From Sutcliffiella deserti (lineage in GTDB: Bacteria > Bacillota > Bacilli > Bacillales > Bacillaceae_I), in NCBI RefSeq assembly GCF_020037475.1, contig NZ_JAIQDB010000001.1:930001-994000 (forward strand): a stretch of 64,000 nt of DNA, read 5' to 3'. The first letter of the stretch is position 1. Each line of letters opens with the position of its first letter. Below the pieces are notes generated by a model. It was not told where the DNA came from, ran no database searches, and saw only the letters and a program-made list of their open reading frames with translations. The translations under genes were made by a program, and so were the position numbers. Below, one piece after another: positions 16,639 to 26,317 of this stretch.

Positions 16639-17856
16639 CTAAGAAGTTGCATGAACGGTCCCTCTTTTTTTCGCCAGCCATATTTTCGTAATGATTAATC
16701 CAAATAACATAACACATGAACCAAACAGATATGGTATGTGGATATTTATTTCAAAGAATATCCCTGCAAGGATGGGGCCAGCCACATTTCCTAAGCTTAG
16801 AAAGGAATTATTCAGCCCCATCACCATACCTTGTTTTTTGCCAGCAAGTTTAGAAATAAAGGAGTTTAACGATGGTCGTAATAAAGAGTTTCCTAAAAAG
16901 AAAATACTTGTAGTTAAGAGCACAAGTATAAAATTTGTAGCAAGGGTCATGAGGATAAATCCTATTGCACTAATCAGCAAAGCCCCTGTCACTACTCGCT
17001 CTTCTCCATAACGTTTTGTAAGTCTTCCTACAAGGACTCCCTGTACGATAGTGCCAACTACCCCTACCAATAGAATAATAGTCCCTACTTCGCTAGGATC
17101 GTACTCGTAGCGCTGCATAGAGTAGTAACCAAAGATAGATTGGAAATTAGCTAAACCAAAGCTCATGATAAACACTAATACTAATAAAAAGCCAACTGGA
17201 CTTTTTAAAGCTTTCCCCATGAGAACAAATTGATTATCTCGCTTCTCTCCGGTTTCTGATAAAGCATCCTCTTCTCGTTTTTCCTTTGGATAGGACTCTG
17301 GCAGAACTATTATAGAAACAATCCCGGCCAAAGTAGCAGCGACCCCAGCAACAATAAAGGGTACTGCTAAATTATACTCTCCAAGCCATCCTCCAATTCC
17401 AGGACCAACTACAATTCCAAGACCCATGGCAGCCCCTAACACTCCCATTCCTTGGCCGCGCTTTTCAGAAGTAGTCACATCGGATACATAAGCCATGGCA
17501 GTTGGCATTAATGCAGAACCAAAAATACCTGCAAGGATTCGTGACAAAAACAACATCCATAATCCATTAGCAAAGGCAAAAATAAACTCTGCAATTGCAA
17601 ATCCAAAAAGCCCTATCGTTATTAAAGGCTTTCTACCGATCTTATCTGACAATCTGCCCCATATAGGAGCAAATAAAAATTGCATAAATGCAAAAACAGC
17701 AACAAGTAACCCCAATGTGCGGGCATCTGCACCAAAGAGATCAATATAAAATGGAAGGATTGGTATAACCAAACCAATACCAACCATGATAATAAATAGA
17801 TTAAAACTTAAAAGTATTAATGGGGTTTTTGGGTTAGACATTAGTCTTTCTTTCAT
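16639..17856 (-). CDS. MFS efflux transporter, DHA1 type
   Basis: This is a 405-residue, 12-helix major facilitator. Motif A is GRLSDKIGRKP in loop 2-3, and motif C is seen as LGIVVGPGIGGWLGE in helix 5, which marks the drug:H+ antiporter DHA1 group (NorA, Bmr, Blt, TetA-like). A charged central loop (KREEDALSETGEKRD) separates the halves. The start at 17856 follows AAAGGA by seven bases. It stands alone between yhaM and yhaN, a place where B. subtilis has no such gene, so it may be a lineage-specific insertion. The substrate is not predictable. Confidence 0.88.
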   Translation of the reverse strand: MKERLMSNPKTPLILLSFNLFIIMVGIGLVIPILPFYIDLFGADARTLGLLVAVFAFMQFLFAPIWGRLSDKIGRKPLITIGLFGFAIAEFIFAFANGLWMLFLSRILAGIFGSALMPTAMAYVSDVTTSEKRGQGMGVLGAAMGLGIVVGPGIGGWLGEYNLAVPFIVAGVAATLAGIVSIIVLPESYPKEKREEDALSETGEKRDNQFVLMGKALKSPVGFLLVLVFIMSFGLANFQSIFGYYSMQRYEYDPSEVGTIILLVGVVGTIVQGVLVGRLTKRYGEERVVTGALLISAIGFILMTLATNFILVLLTTSIFFLGNSLLRPSLNSFISKLAGKKQGMVMGLNNSFLSLGNVAGPILAGIFFEINIHIPYLFGSCVMLFGLIITKIWLAKKRGTVHATS

Positions 17857-17944
17857 TACATTTTCCTTTCACCGAACCTTGATTTATCTAGATAATCATA
17901 GCATTTGTCGTCTCACTAGAGCAATCAAATAAAGAGATTTCATC

Positions 17945-20900
17945 TTAACCTATTACATTGGGAGCTGCAGTAAGTTCTAGAGAGTATACCTTTGCTCCCT
18001 TTTGCTTTTCAAACAAAACTTTCATATGCTCATGACAAGTAAAGAATAAAATCTGTTCCCCTTCGTCTGATAATTTCTGCAATAAGTTCAACGCTTGCGA
18101 TGTCCTTTTTGCATCAAAGTTGACAAGGCAATCATCTAACATATATGGAAAATGATGTTCTTTGCTCCAAACCGAAGCAACTGCGAATCTTAAGGAAATA
18201 TACAAGGACTCAACAGTCGCTTGGCTGAGTTCTTTAGGTTCAAAGGAAAGTCCGTCTTTATGTTCTACCATCAGGGTTGGCTCATTATGGGAATCGTAAA
18301 CGCGTAGATAATTTTCTTCCGTTAAGAAGCGAAAGTTCCGTGAGGCTTTTTCAAGAACTTCAGGAAGCTTTACGGTACGATAATATTCCATTGTTTTTAA
18401 TAGCAGCTGTTGTGCGGTTGCATATACAGCCCATTTACGAGCATAGTCTTGCAATTTGCTTTTAGAAAGTTCGAATTTTTGTATGGCGTCTGAGAAGGTA
18501 CCGCCCTCTTCTAAAGTTCGAATAACTTCCCTATCTCTAGTTTTTGATTGAAACAGCAAAGTTTCCTCTTCTTTTATTGTATTTAGTTCCTGATCAAGCA
18601 GGTTTCTTTCTTCCTCCCACATGGTGTAGGTTTTTCCTTTTTCAATAGGTGTATTATAGGATTTTTCCATCTGCTTTAGCTGGGAGTCTAATAGTTGTCT
18701 TTTTTGTTCTAAGGCCATCGCTCTTTGATATTCCTGATCTTTTACACGAAAATCCTCTTCTGTTTGAGCGTGTGCCTGCTTCATAATTATATCAATTCTT
18801 TTACACGCTTCTTTCCATTGAAGCGATAACAGATTAGATTCTTCTAGCTTTTCATCCCTCTTCTGAATTAAATTATTTTTTACAGATTGAAGCTCCTGAT
18901 GTTCCTTCGACTGTCTTTTAAGAAAATAAAATGCTTCCTCTACTCCTTGTAAAGTAAATCCACCTTTTATCATTAGTTGATTAATTTCTGTTTCAAATTC
19001 GTGGATGAAAGCGGTATAGACTTTTATTTTACTTTCCACGGTGGTTTTTTCTATAATAGATGCTTTTATTTGTGTTGCGTTCTCAAAAGCCTCTTCGACA
19101 TAACTGAAGGGGATGGACTGGAGATACCTATCTCTTGTCCATTCTGCACACTTTTCTTCAAATTTAAATCGATCTTTTTCCCATTCTTCAAATTGGCGGA
19201 TGATTTTGTCATAGACCCTTTCGCTTTGGGAGAGGAGCAGGCGATCTTTCTGAAGAAACTCCTGTAGCCTCTCTTCCTTTGCAATTTTTAGTTGCACTCG
19301 ATTAATATTTTCCCTTTTGGGATTGCTATATAATTTTTCTTTTAGTCCTTCGAGTTTCTCCTTTAACTCAGCTTGTCTTCTCTGCAATTTTGAAGCCAAG
19401 GAGTTTTGAGGATTTGAAAAGAAAAGGAACGCTCCAATAATAGAAGCTAAAATAAATACAGAAAGTCCTAACAGCATATTACCCTGCAGGAAAAAGCTTA
19501 TGCCGCCGAAGATTCCAATAATCATACTTGCCCCGCCACTAAGTCTTTTAAGCTTCTTGCTTTTCTCCGATACTGTTGTCTGAAAATCTAGCTGGCTTTC
19601 TAGCTGGCTTAGTAATTGCTCATGAAGTGTTATTTCTTTTTCCATGTTTTCAGTTGATTGCTCTGCCGCTTCATTGTGTAATTGGTTGATCTCTGCTGGA
19701 GTCATTTGTTCTTTTTCGAGTGATGCAATCCGTTCTTCTAAGTATTCCAACTCGTTTTTTGCTTGCTGAAACTGTTCGTCTAACCCCTGTTTTTGATGGG
19801 ATAATAGCTGCTGTGTATTAAGGAGTTCTTTTAAAGTTGCTTTACTCTGCAGGTTAGTATCAACCTCCAGTATTTCTTGTTCAGAATAGTCTTCCCAATT
19901 AAGTTCCTGTACAAAAGAGTCGATTTGACTTTCAAGTCGCCGCTGTTCGATTTCAAGCAATCCTACTTGCACTGCTGCTTGCTGGTACTTAGGAAATTTT
20001 TCTGTTAAGTCATTTAACCTTTCTTCTAACTCCAAAAGGCTGGTATTGACTTTTATTAGTTGTATTTCTTCGTTTAATGCTTGGTTTTCCTCTTCTAATT
20101 TTTCCAACTTGGAACAGGTTAGGTTTCGTTCTGTTAGCATTTTTTCTAATCTTGCCAGTCCATCCACAGGGAAACTCCTATAGTCCCCGAGCTTGGCGAG
20201 CTCATAATCCACTCTCTCTAATTGATCATAGATCGGTTGCATAACTAGCATCGCCTCGACTTGGCGCACCCTCAAGGAAAGCTTGCTTTTCTCCAATGAT
20301 ATAGTTTGAAGTTTTTCTTCTGCATCCTGTATCTTCGTCTGTAATGTTTCATACTGCTCAAGTTTTTCTCGCCATTTATAGACAATCTTTTCCTCTTCTC
20401 GAAGTTCCTTTAGCAACCTATTGATAGCCGGCTTTCTTCCACTTGGTTTAAATAGGTCATCTTGGGATTTTACTAAATGACCAGAAAGCTTGAGTAGCTG
20501 ATCTGTACCGATTAGTCCAGAAGAAAACAAATAGCCTCCCAGTTGTTCCACATCTATAAGCTTTAAATTTTGAACATCCATAATATTAAAAGAGAAAATC
20601 CCTTTAAAAATGCTTTTATCCATCCCTTCGAGCACACGATTTAGCGGGTAGTCATTACCATCCACATCCCATACACGAACATCTCCAATTGCTTTTCCAG
20701 CTATTCTTTCAATGGTCAGAATACAGCCGTCATGGGACTCTATTTTCAGCTTGCCACCATATTTAAAGCCTTTTTTTGGTTCATATCGCAGGTCTGCCTG
20801 ATTTCTGGTTGGAAATCCAAAAAGAATCGCTTGTATAAAAGCCATTAACGTTGATTTACCTGCTTCATTGCTCCCATAGAACACTTGGATTTTTTCGGAA

Positions 20901-20965
20901 AGGAAATCTATTTTTACATTTTCCAGCTTGCCAAATCCGTATATCTCAACTTCAATTAATTTCAT
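17945..20965 (-). CDS. yhaN: SbcC-like ATPase YhaN
   Basis: The 1006-residue SMC/Rad50-like protein has an N-terminal Walker A GSNEAGKSTLM (about residues 33-43), long coiled coils with heptads on both sides, and a C-terminal ABC half with LSQATVESLYISLRFA and a Walker B-like MLDDCLVNFD. Unusually for SbcC, residues about 480-525 contain two hydrophobic helices, a known feature of YhaN-type AAA proteins, suggesting membrane attachment at the coil tip. ATG 20965 overlaps the yhaO stop as ATGA. With YhaO it would form a nuclease-ATPase complex acting on DNA ends. Confidence 0.88.
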   Translation of the reverse strand: MKLIEVEIYGFGKLENVKIDFLSEKIQVFYGSNEAGKSTLMAFIQAILFGFPTRNQADLRYEPKKGFKYGGKLKIESHDGCILTIERIAGKAIGDVRVWDVDGNDYPLNRVLEGMDKSIFKGIFSFNIMDVQNLKLIDVEQLGGYLFSSGLIGTDQLLKLSGHLVKSQDDLFKPSGRKPAINRLLKELREEEKIVYKWREKLEQYETLQTKIQDAEEKLQTISLEKSKLSLRVRQVEAMLVMQPIYDQLERVDYELAKLGDYRSFPVDGLARLEKMLTERNLTCSKLEKLEEENQALNEEIQLIKVNTSLLELEERLNDLTEKFPKYQQAAVQVGLLEIEQRRLESQIDSFVQELNWEDYSEQEILEVDTNLQSKATLKELLNTQQLLSHQKQGLDEQFQQAKNELEYLEERIASLEKEQMTPAEINQLHNEAAEQSTENMEKEITLHEQLLSQLESQLDFQTTVSEKSKKLKRLSGGASMIIGIFGGISFFLQGNMLLGLSVFILASIIGAFLFFSNPQNSLASKLQRRQAELKEKLEGLKEKLYSNPKRENINRVQLKIAKEERLQEFLQKDRLLLSQSERVYDKIIRQFEEWEKDRFKFEEKCAEWTRDRYLQSIPFSYVEEAFENATQIKASIIEKTTVESKIKVYTAFIHEFETEINQLMIKGGFTLQGVEEAFYFLKRQSKEHQELQSVKNNLIQKRDEKLEESNLLSLQWKEACKRIDIIMKQAHAQTEEDFRVKDQEYQRAMALEQKRQLLDSQLKQMEKSYNTPIEKGKTYTMWEEERNLLDQELNTIKEEETLLFQSKTRDREVIRTLEEGGTFSDAIQKFELSKSKLQDYARKWAVYATAQQLLLKTMEYYRTVKLPEVLEKASRNFRFLTEENYLRVYDSHNEPTLMVEHKDGLSFEPKELSQATVESLYISLRFAVASVWSKEHHFPYMLDDCLVNFDAKRTSQALNLLQKLSDEGEQILFFTCHEHMKVLFEKQKGAKVYSLELTAAPNVIG

Positions 20966-22203
20966 TTGTCTCCCCTCCCTCCATCGTCCATAAGTTGGCT
21001 TACAATCCATTGTTCCGCTTCTTCTAAAATGGCTTGTTTTTCTGTTTGGTGAAAAGGTTCCAAATAGCCTCTTGCATCAGAATGCTGGAACAAGGATGTT
21101 AAGAAAGGGTCAATATTTGCATTTTCCTCCAATATCTTATAAAAGTCTTCGTAAAATGGCTTCTTTTTCAAACTTTCCTTGCTATACTCCGGTGTTGTAT
21201 GGTTTGTAAGAGAATACACATATTGAAAATCCTCTTTTTCGGGTTCTCTTTCATTTAAGAACAGCTTGAGGTCTTCGAGCTGACTTTCCTCCTGAAGAAG
21301 TGAAAATAAAGGACCGCTTCCAGTAAGCGTTAGATGTAGAAGTGTTCCTTTTAAACTTTTCCTATTTTCGTCATAAATTTCCTTTGCCTTTTGTAACAGT
21401 TCATCCATTGTTTGAAGGTCTCGAATTGATAAATCCATGTTTTCCCATAAAATTTTCGAGGTTTTTATGAAGGTTAACTTCGGCTTTTGATTACTTAATT
21501 CAACAAGATAGCAGCCCTTTTCCCCTATTTCTTTTTTGTTTCGGCCTTGAATATTTCCAGGATAAACAATAGGTGGTTCTGGATGAAGGATTTCCCGCTT
21601 ATGAATATGGCCAAGAGCCCAATACTGAAAATCCTTTGCCAATAGGTCTGAGATAGAGAAGGGCGCATATGGGTCATGATCCTCTCTTCCCGAAAGGTTT
21701 CCGTGCAACAATCCGATATGATATGGAACATTGTCTTGTTTTTGGTATTCACTTGTTCTGTTATGTAGAATATGGCGCGTTGAATAACTGAATCCATAAA
21801 TATTGGCAGCAGGTATGCCATTTTTTATAAAGGGCACTGCAGCAACCGTCTCGCCGAAAATATGTACATTATCTGGGTACCGAAAACGTTGTTGACGTTC
21901 TGTTATATAATCATGATTCCCATGAATTACATAAACTGGAATATCAAACTTTGCTAAACGCAGAAACTCCTCTCTTAATTTTGCCTGCGCTAAAAGGCTT
22001 CGTTGTTCAAGATCAAATAAATCTCCTGCCAATAGCAGAAAATCAACTCTTTCCTCTAAAGCCACATCTACGACTCTTGTGAAAGCATCAAATGTACTTG
22101 CTCTTACCCTCTCAAATAGTTCATTCGGCAAGTAGTTAAGTCCTTTAAATGGGCTATCTAAATGCAAATCGGCTGCATGTATAAATCGAATACTATTTGT
22201 CAT
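20962..22203 (-). CDS. yhaO: SbcD-like DNA repair exonuclease YhaO
   Basis: The 413-residue calcineurin-like phosphoesterase contains the five metal motifs: HAADLHLDSPF, LLAGDLFD, VIHGNHD, GLLHGN and ALGHIHKRE. That is the SbcD/Mre11 arrangement of a manganese-dependent nuclease. A capping domain follows residue 230. The ATG at 22203 is preceded by GGGG. The stop overlaps the yhaN start by four bases, so expression is coupled. Together they resemble a second SbcCD system in Bacillus whose specific job is poorly defined. Confidence 0.9.
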   Translation of the reverse strand: MTNSIRFIHAADLHLDSPFKGLNYLPNELFERVRASTFDAFTRVVDVALEERVDFLLLAGDLFDLEQRSLLAQAKLREEFLRLAKFDIPVYVIHGNHDYITERQQRFRYPDNVHIFGETVAAVPFIKNGIPAANIYGFSYSTRHILHNRTSEYQKQDNVPYHIGLLHGNLSGREDHDPYAPFSISDLLAKDFQYWALGHIHKREILHPEPPIVYPGNIQGRNKKEIGEKGCYLVELSNQKPKLTFIKTSKILWENMDLSIRDLQTMDELLQKAKEIYDENRKSLKGTLLHLTLTGSGPLFSLLQEESQLEDLKLFLNEREPEKEDFQYVYSLTNHTTPEYSKESLKKKPFYEDFYKILEENANIDPFLTSLFQHSDARGYLEPFHQTEKQAILEEAEQWIVSQLMDDGGRGDK

Positions 22204-22277
22204 ATTTTACCCCATCATTTCACTGTTTTCTCTATTTTAACACGCCTTAAATACGAATGCACGTTCGTTAAGAGAAT

Positions 22278-22320
22278 AAAAAAACAAACCTCAAATAAAA
22301 ACTATTCAAGGTTTGTTTGG
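22278..22320 (-). terminator. Terminator after yhaP
   Basis: AACAAACCT and AGGTTTGTT pair across a 16-base loop, with A-rich flanks that read as a T tract on the minus strand, just past the yhaP stop. Confidence 0.7.
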
Positions 22321-22327
22321 TATTCTA

Positions 22328-23575
22328 TTATTTTTCTTTTGTTAATTGTAAAGCCTTCTTTATATCTTTCAAGGAAGAGGATTTCCCATACATTAATACT
22401 CCTCCTCGATACACTTTTGCTCCAAACAAGGCTAGAAGCACAATGGTTGAAACTAGTATACCAATAGACAATCCTATTTCCCATACTGGTATTTCAAGCA
22501 TCCCCACTCTAAGAAACATGATCATTGGAGCAAAGAATGGTATAAAGGAAGTTACTTGGATAAAAGAGTTGTCGGGGTTACTAAGCCCAAACATCGAGAT
22601 CATAAAGCCCGCTACGATAAGTAAGGTCATAGGCATAATCATCTGTTGAATTTCTTCGATTCTGCTTACTAAGGATCCTAGAAAAGCCGCAAAAGTAGCA
22701 AATAGGAAATATCCTAATAAGAAGAAGACTATCGCATAAATAATCGTGGAAACAGGAAGATCTCCCACTCCGAAGTATTCAAACATACCGCCTGTCATTC
22801 CATCAAGATTATTGCTCATTGAGAAGTATCCAACCACGATCCAAAACGTCAATTGTGTTAGACTTAATAAAGCAATACCTAGAATTTTTCCAAACATGTG
22901 CATGATTGGAGAAGCAGAAGAAATGAGAATCTCCATTACGCGTGAGGATTTCTCCACTGCTACTTCTGTTGCAATCATACTGGCGTACAGAATGACAGAA
23001 AAATAAATAACAAATAGTAGTACATATACTAATCCTCGTGCCTGATTCAATTCTTCTTCAGATTTTGCTGATTCTTCCATTGCTGTCACGTTAAAATTAA
23101 TAGGCTCATACAATGTTGCTATTTGTTCTTGAGTAAGACCCATTTGGCTTGTAGCAACTCCGATTTTTATTTGCTGCAGAGCTTGCTCTAAAAGAGTAAT
23201 GGTTGCAGAATCCGTAATAGATGAAGCTTGATATTCCCCTGAAGGAAGACCTTGCTCGTCAAAGGTTACAGTTAACAGCCCCTCATATTCCCCTTCTTCC
23301 ACTTTTTGTTCCACACCAGATACGTCTGTTACCTGCTCTATTGTTACCGATTCCGATGAGGCTGATAATTGCTCTTCCAATAAAGGAGCTGCTCTATTTT
23401 CTTCATCATACACCGCAATTATTTTCTGATCGTCTGTATCAAAAACTTCAATAATAGATTGGATATTGGAAACACCTACAATAAGAAGTGTCGTGATAAT
23501 AGTAGTAATAATAAACGACTTGGATTTTAATTTACTTAAGTAAGTGTGAAATAGGATGACAAAAAACTTATTCAT
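22328..23575 (-). CDS. yhaP: ABC-2 type permease YhaP
   Basis: The 415-residue protein has one N-terminal helix (about residues 16-36), a large external domain of about 140 residues, and five to six C-terminal helices. This is the NatB/ABC-2 (ABC2_membrane_3) layout. The start at 23575 overlaps the yhaQ stop by eight bases; a longer frame from 23611 is less likely. With YhaQ it forms an exporter related to the sodium-extruding NatAB system. B. subtilis YhaP is similar in length. The substrate (sodium, peptide or toxin) is not established. Confidence 0.87.
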   Translation of the reverse strand: MNKFFVILFHTYLSKLKSKSFIITTIITTLLIVGVSNIQSIIEVFDTDDQKIIAVYDEENRAAPLLEEQLSASSESVTIEQVTDVSGVEQKVEEGEYEGLLTVTFDEQGLPSGEYQASSITDSATITLLEQALQQIKIGVATSQMGLTQEQIATLYEPINFNVTAMEESAKSEEELNQARGLVYVLLFVIYFSVILYASMIATEVAVEKSSRVMEILISSASPIMHMFGKILGIALLSLTQLTFWIVVGYFSMSNNLDGMTGGMFEYFGVGDLPVSTIIYAIVFFLLGYFLFATFAAFLGSLVSRIEEIQQMIMPMTLLIVAGFMISMFGLSNPDNSFIQVTSFIPFFAPMIMFLRVGMLEIPVWEIGLSIGILVSTIVLLALFGAKVYRGGVLMYGKSSSLKDIKKALQLTKEK

Positions 23576-24470
23576 GATAAGATGCACCCACCTTTTCAAT
23601 AAAGATATCATTTAAGGATGGTTCTTCAAGAACAAATTTCCTGACATATCCCTTACCTGTAATTTGGTTCAGAATATCCTGGGAAACTTCTTCATTAGCA
23701 ACTTGTATATTCATACCCTCTATGGTTTTCTTCATTTTTGTGATTCCTGTAATAGAAGATAAAAACTCCAAGTCGAAATCTGCATGGATTATGACATTTT
23801 TTCTTCCATAAGATTGCTTAATGTCTCTAAGGGACCCATGTACAACCGGCTTACCATGGTGCATGATACATAAATGCTCACAAAGCTCTTCTACATGCTC
23901 CATCCGGTGGGAAGAAAATACAATAGAAGTTCCTTGCTTTTTTAAATCCAATACTGCCTCTTTCAAAAGTTCCACATTTAAAGGGTCCAATCCGCTAAAA
24001 GGTTCATCAAGAATTAAAAGCTTCGGATTATGTATAATGGACGTGATAAATTGGATTTTTTGTTGATTTCCTTTCGAGAGTTCTTCAACCTTTTTATTAA
24101 GGTATTCTGGCACTTTAAATCTTTCTAACCAATAGTCAAGCTGCTTTAAGATTTCCGATTTGTCCATTCCTCTTAAACGGCCTAGATAAATCATTTGGTC
24201 TTTCACTGTCATTTTAGGATAAAGCCCTCTCTCTTCAGGCAAATACCCTACTAAGTGACTTTCCTTATAGGTTATAGGTTTTCCTGCCCATGAGACCTTC
24301 CCTTCTGTAGGCTCTAGTAAACCTAAGATCATTCGGAAAGTCGTTGTTTTCCCTGCACCATTAGCCCCAAGGAATCCAAACATTTGACTTTCAGGAATTT
24401 CCAAGGTCAAGTCATTTACAGCAATGTGCTTACCAAATTGTTTTGTAACATTTTTTAATTGTAGCGACAT
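23568..24470 (-). CDS. yhaQ: ABC transporter ATPase YhaQ
   Basis: This is a 300-residue ABC ATPase of the NatA group with Walker A GANGAGKTTT, Q-loop YLPEERGLYPKMTV, signature LSKGNQQK, Walker B LLILDEPFSGLD and switch SSHRMEHVEEL. A C-terminal extension of about 80 residues is typical of exporters in this group. The ATG lies eight bases after AGGAGG. It is the first gene of yhaQ-yhaP. The 600 bases upstream hold no gene. Confidence 0.9.
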   Translation of the reverse strand: MSLQLKNVTKQFGKHIAVNDLTLEIPESQMFGFLGANGAGKTTTFRMILGLLEPTEGKVSWAGKPITYKESHLVGYLPEERGLYPKMTVKDQMIYLGRLRGMDKSEILKQLDYWLERFKVPEYLNKKVEELSKGNQQKIQFITSIIHNPKLLILDEPFSGLDPLNVELLKEAVLDLKKQGTSIVFSSHRMEHVEELCEHLCIMHHGKPVVHGSLRDIKQSYGRKNVIIHADFDLEFLSSITGITKMKKTIEGMNIQVANEEVSQDILNQITGKGYVRKFVLEEPSLNDIFIEKVGASYHE

Positions 24471-24629
24471 TAATAATCCCTCCTATGCTTACCTCTCAAT
24501 TATACGAATAAAGCACCAAAAAGTTTCATTTCTTCTTATTTTTATGGTTGTTTTCTTATCACCGTAACTATTGTTGCTGGCTTGCTCTGTTTATATAATT
24601 TTAAAAAGTTATTCTTAATATTGTGGTAG

Positions 24630-24667
24630 AACAGTAAAAAATTCGTTTGTGGATTTTTTACTGTTCG
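24630..24667. other. AT-rich inverted repeat
   Basis: ACAGTAAAAAAT and ATTTTTTACTGT are perfect inverse complements around a 12-base loop. It lies between the divergent yhaQ and yhzD, so a terminator role is not obvious. Confidence 0.5.
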
Positions 24668-24668
24668 A

Positions 24669-24697
24669 TTCAGTCAAGATTAAGAGTTATTTCTAAA
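24669..24697. repeat. 29-bp sequence shared with 15027-15055
   Basis: This is the second copy, directly following the AT-rich inverted repeat at 24630-24667. Confidence 0.5.
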
Positions 24698-24838
24698 GGG
24701 ACGTATTTTTTCTTATTCGGGTCAAAAATGCTCGTGATTATGAGGATCTTAGCTAATATTTTCAGGTTAGATGCTTATTTTGAGTCATAATTCGATAGCA
24801 GGAGGGAATTTTTTAGTCAATCTGAGAAGATTTGTGGT

Positions 24839-24980
24839 TTCATCTAACACTTATTAGTCTATCATCTAACATATTTTGAGATTCATCTAACACATTTTAA
24901 AATTCATCTAACAACTTTCAAAATTCATCTAACAACTTTCAAAATTCATCTAACACATTTTAAAATTCATCTACCTTTCA
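24839..24980. repeat. 21-bp minisatellite, seven units
   Basis: The word CATCT begins units at 24841, 24863, 24884, 24905, 24926, 24947 and 24968, a spacing of 22 once and then exactly 21. Inner units alternate between CATCTAACACATTTTAAAATT and CATCTAACAACTTTCAAAATT types. There are no unique spacers and no open frame. Confidence 0.9.
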
Positions 24981-25117
24981 AAGTTAACCTATATACTAAC
25001 CAGGCTAAATCAAACTACACAATAGCAATAATCAATACGAAACTTCCTTTTACAAAAACTATTTCAAATAGTAGAATAAGAGTAATGAATAACTATTCAT
25101 TTTTTGGAGGGATTTCT

Positions 25118-25303
25118 ATGGAGAAGTATACACTTACCGTCTTCAGTAAAGCAGGGGAAACTTTGTTAGACGAAAGCTTTGATGCAGCTTCTGAAAAAGA
25201 GGCCAAAGATACTGGTGAAAAAAGATTAGCAGAGTTAGGTTATTTGGATTCAACCCACCGATGCACCAATTCTAGAGGCAAACTTGTATTGTTTCACCGT
25301 TAG
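25118..25303 (+). CDS. yhzD: YhzD-family small protein
   Basis: The 61-residue soluble protein begins EKYTLTVFSKAGETLLDESF and ends THRCTNSRGKLVLFHR, the conserved ends of the YhzD family. GGAGG lies six bases before the chosen ATG at 25118; the frame extends 11 codons upstream without a ribosome binding site. It is monocistronic, with a strong terminator. Function is unknown; it is a small, probably single-domain alpha/beta protein. Confidence 0.8.
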   Translation: MEKYTLTVFSKAGETLLDESFDAASEKEAKDTGEKRLAELGYLDSTHRCTNSRGKLVLFHR

Positions 25304-25309
25304 ACATTC

Positions 25310-25340
25310 GCTTAGGCTTTAGAAGCCTAAGCATTTTTTT
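25310..25340 (+). terminator. Terminator of yhzD
   Basis: GCTTAGGC and GCCTAAGC form a perfect stem with a 7-base loop followed by ATTTTTTT. Confidence 0.88.
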
Positions 25341-25396
25341 CTATTTTTATAAAGAGAGTATGGGGTGTACCAACATACGCGAAATAATAACAATAA

Positions 25397-25428
25397 AAAA
25401 CTACCACTCTTTAAAGGAGTGATAGTCT
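25397..25428 (-). terminator. Terminator of yhaR
   Basis: On the minus strand CTATCACTCC and GAGTGGTAG pair and lead into TTTTTTATTG, 20 bases past the yhaR stop. Confidence 0.75.
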
Positions 25429-25448
25429 TAAAAACATAGTTTAATAAT

Positions 25449-26216
25449 CTACTTACCAGAAAACACCGGCATCCTTTTCTCAAGAAATGCTTGTATCCCT
25501 TCTTGGTGATCAGCTGATTTTCGCATTCTCTGTTGTGCATTTTTTTCCAACTCAAGTATTTGCTGCAGTCGGGATAGTGAAGTTTTTGTATAAATTTCTT
25601 TCGTTTCAAGCATTGCTTGTAGGGGAGATTGAAGGATAGCTGAAACTCTTTTCATGATAGCTTCTTCCACATTATCCTCAACAACTCTATCAACTAACCC
25701 CATTTCCAAAGCGGTTTGAGCAGAGACTGTTTTGCCTTCCCATATCATCTGCTTTGCTTTTACTTCCCCAAGACGCTTTTCCATAAAAAAGTGTCCCCCA
25801 CCATCAGGAACAAGACCGATCTTAATGAAATTCATCGCTAATTTAGCAGAGCTGTGCGCAATCACAATGTCACTAGCAAGTGCTACACTGAGACCTAGAC
25901 CAGCAGCTGCACCATGAATGGCGCTAATGGTGACCTTAGGCATCGTATAGAGTGTGGTAATAATAGTAGCGATGGTATCCATCACCTCATCAAAGTTGCC
26001 TTCCTCACTCTGCAGCATCGTTTTAATATCTCCACCAGCACTAAAGGCATTTCCACTTCCCTTTAAGACAACTACCTTAGCCTCGCTCTTCGCGATCTCT
26101 TGCAGTTCCTCTGCTAAACTATTCAACATCTCCACATTCATCGCATTCAAGGATTCAGGCCTGTTCAACTCTACAACAGTAACCTCCCCCTGCTTCATCA
26201 CCTTAATAGTCCCCAT
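25449..26216 (-). CDS. yhaR: Enoyl-CoA hydratase/isomerase family protein YhaR
   Basis: The 255-residue crotonase-fold protein has the oxyanion-hole segment GNAFSAGGDIKTM (about residues 58-70) and the second conserved block AIHGAAAGLGLSVALASD (about 97-115). Crotonases hydrate or isomerise acyl-CoA thioesters, here probably in fatty acid degradation. Three ATGs lie close together; the one at 26216 has proper spacing (nine bases) from GGAGG and gives the 255-residue length of B. subtilis YhaR. A FadR-like palindrome at 26238-26253 immediately upstream suggests induction by long-chain acyl-CoA. Confidence 0.88.
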   Translation of the reverse strand: MGTIKVMKQGEVTVVELNRPESLNAMNVEMLNSLAEELQEIAKSEAKVVVLKGSGNAFSAGGDIKTMLQSEEGNFDEVMDTIATIITTLYTMPKVTISAIHGAAAGLGLSVALASDIVIAHSSAKLAMNFIKIGLVPDGGGHFFMEKRLGEVKAKQMIWEGKTVSAQTALEMGLVDRVVEDNVEEAIMKRVSAILQSPLQAMLETKEIYTKTSLSRLQQILELEKNAQQRMRKSADHQEGIQAFLEKRMPVFSGK

Positions 26217-26237
26217 CTTCATCATCCTCCCTTAAAT

Positions 26238-26253
26238 ATGAATACCTATTCAT
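26238..26253. promoter_or_regulatory. FadR-like operator upstream of yhaR
   Basis: ATGAATACCTATTCAT is a palindrome with one central mismatch. It matches the arms of the Bacillus FadR box (TGAATGANTANTCATTCA) in shortened form and lies directly upstream of the yhaR ribosome binding site. Confidence 0.65.
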
Positions 26254-26317
26254 TTCTCTATTATATACCACACAATCACCTTTAGATAGAATTTTCAGTT
26301 TTATTAAATTTCAATTT

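Noticed and set aside
16691..17011. 106-codon plus-strand frame opposite the MFS gene
   Set aside because: It is the antisense shadow of a clear 12-helix transporter gene and has no ribosome binding site.
24839..24980. CRISPR array
   Set aside because: Units are contiguous 21-mers without unique spacers and no cas genes are present in the window.
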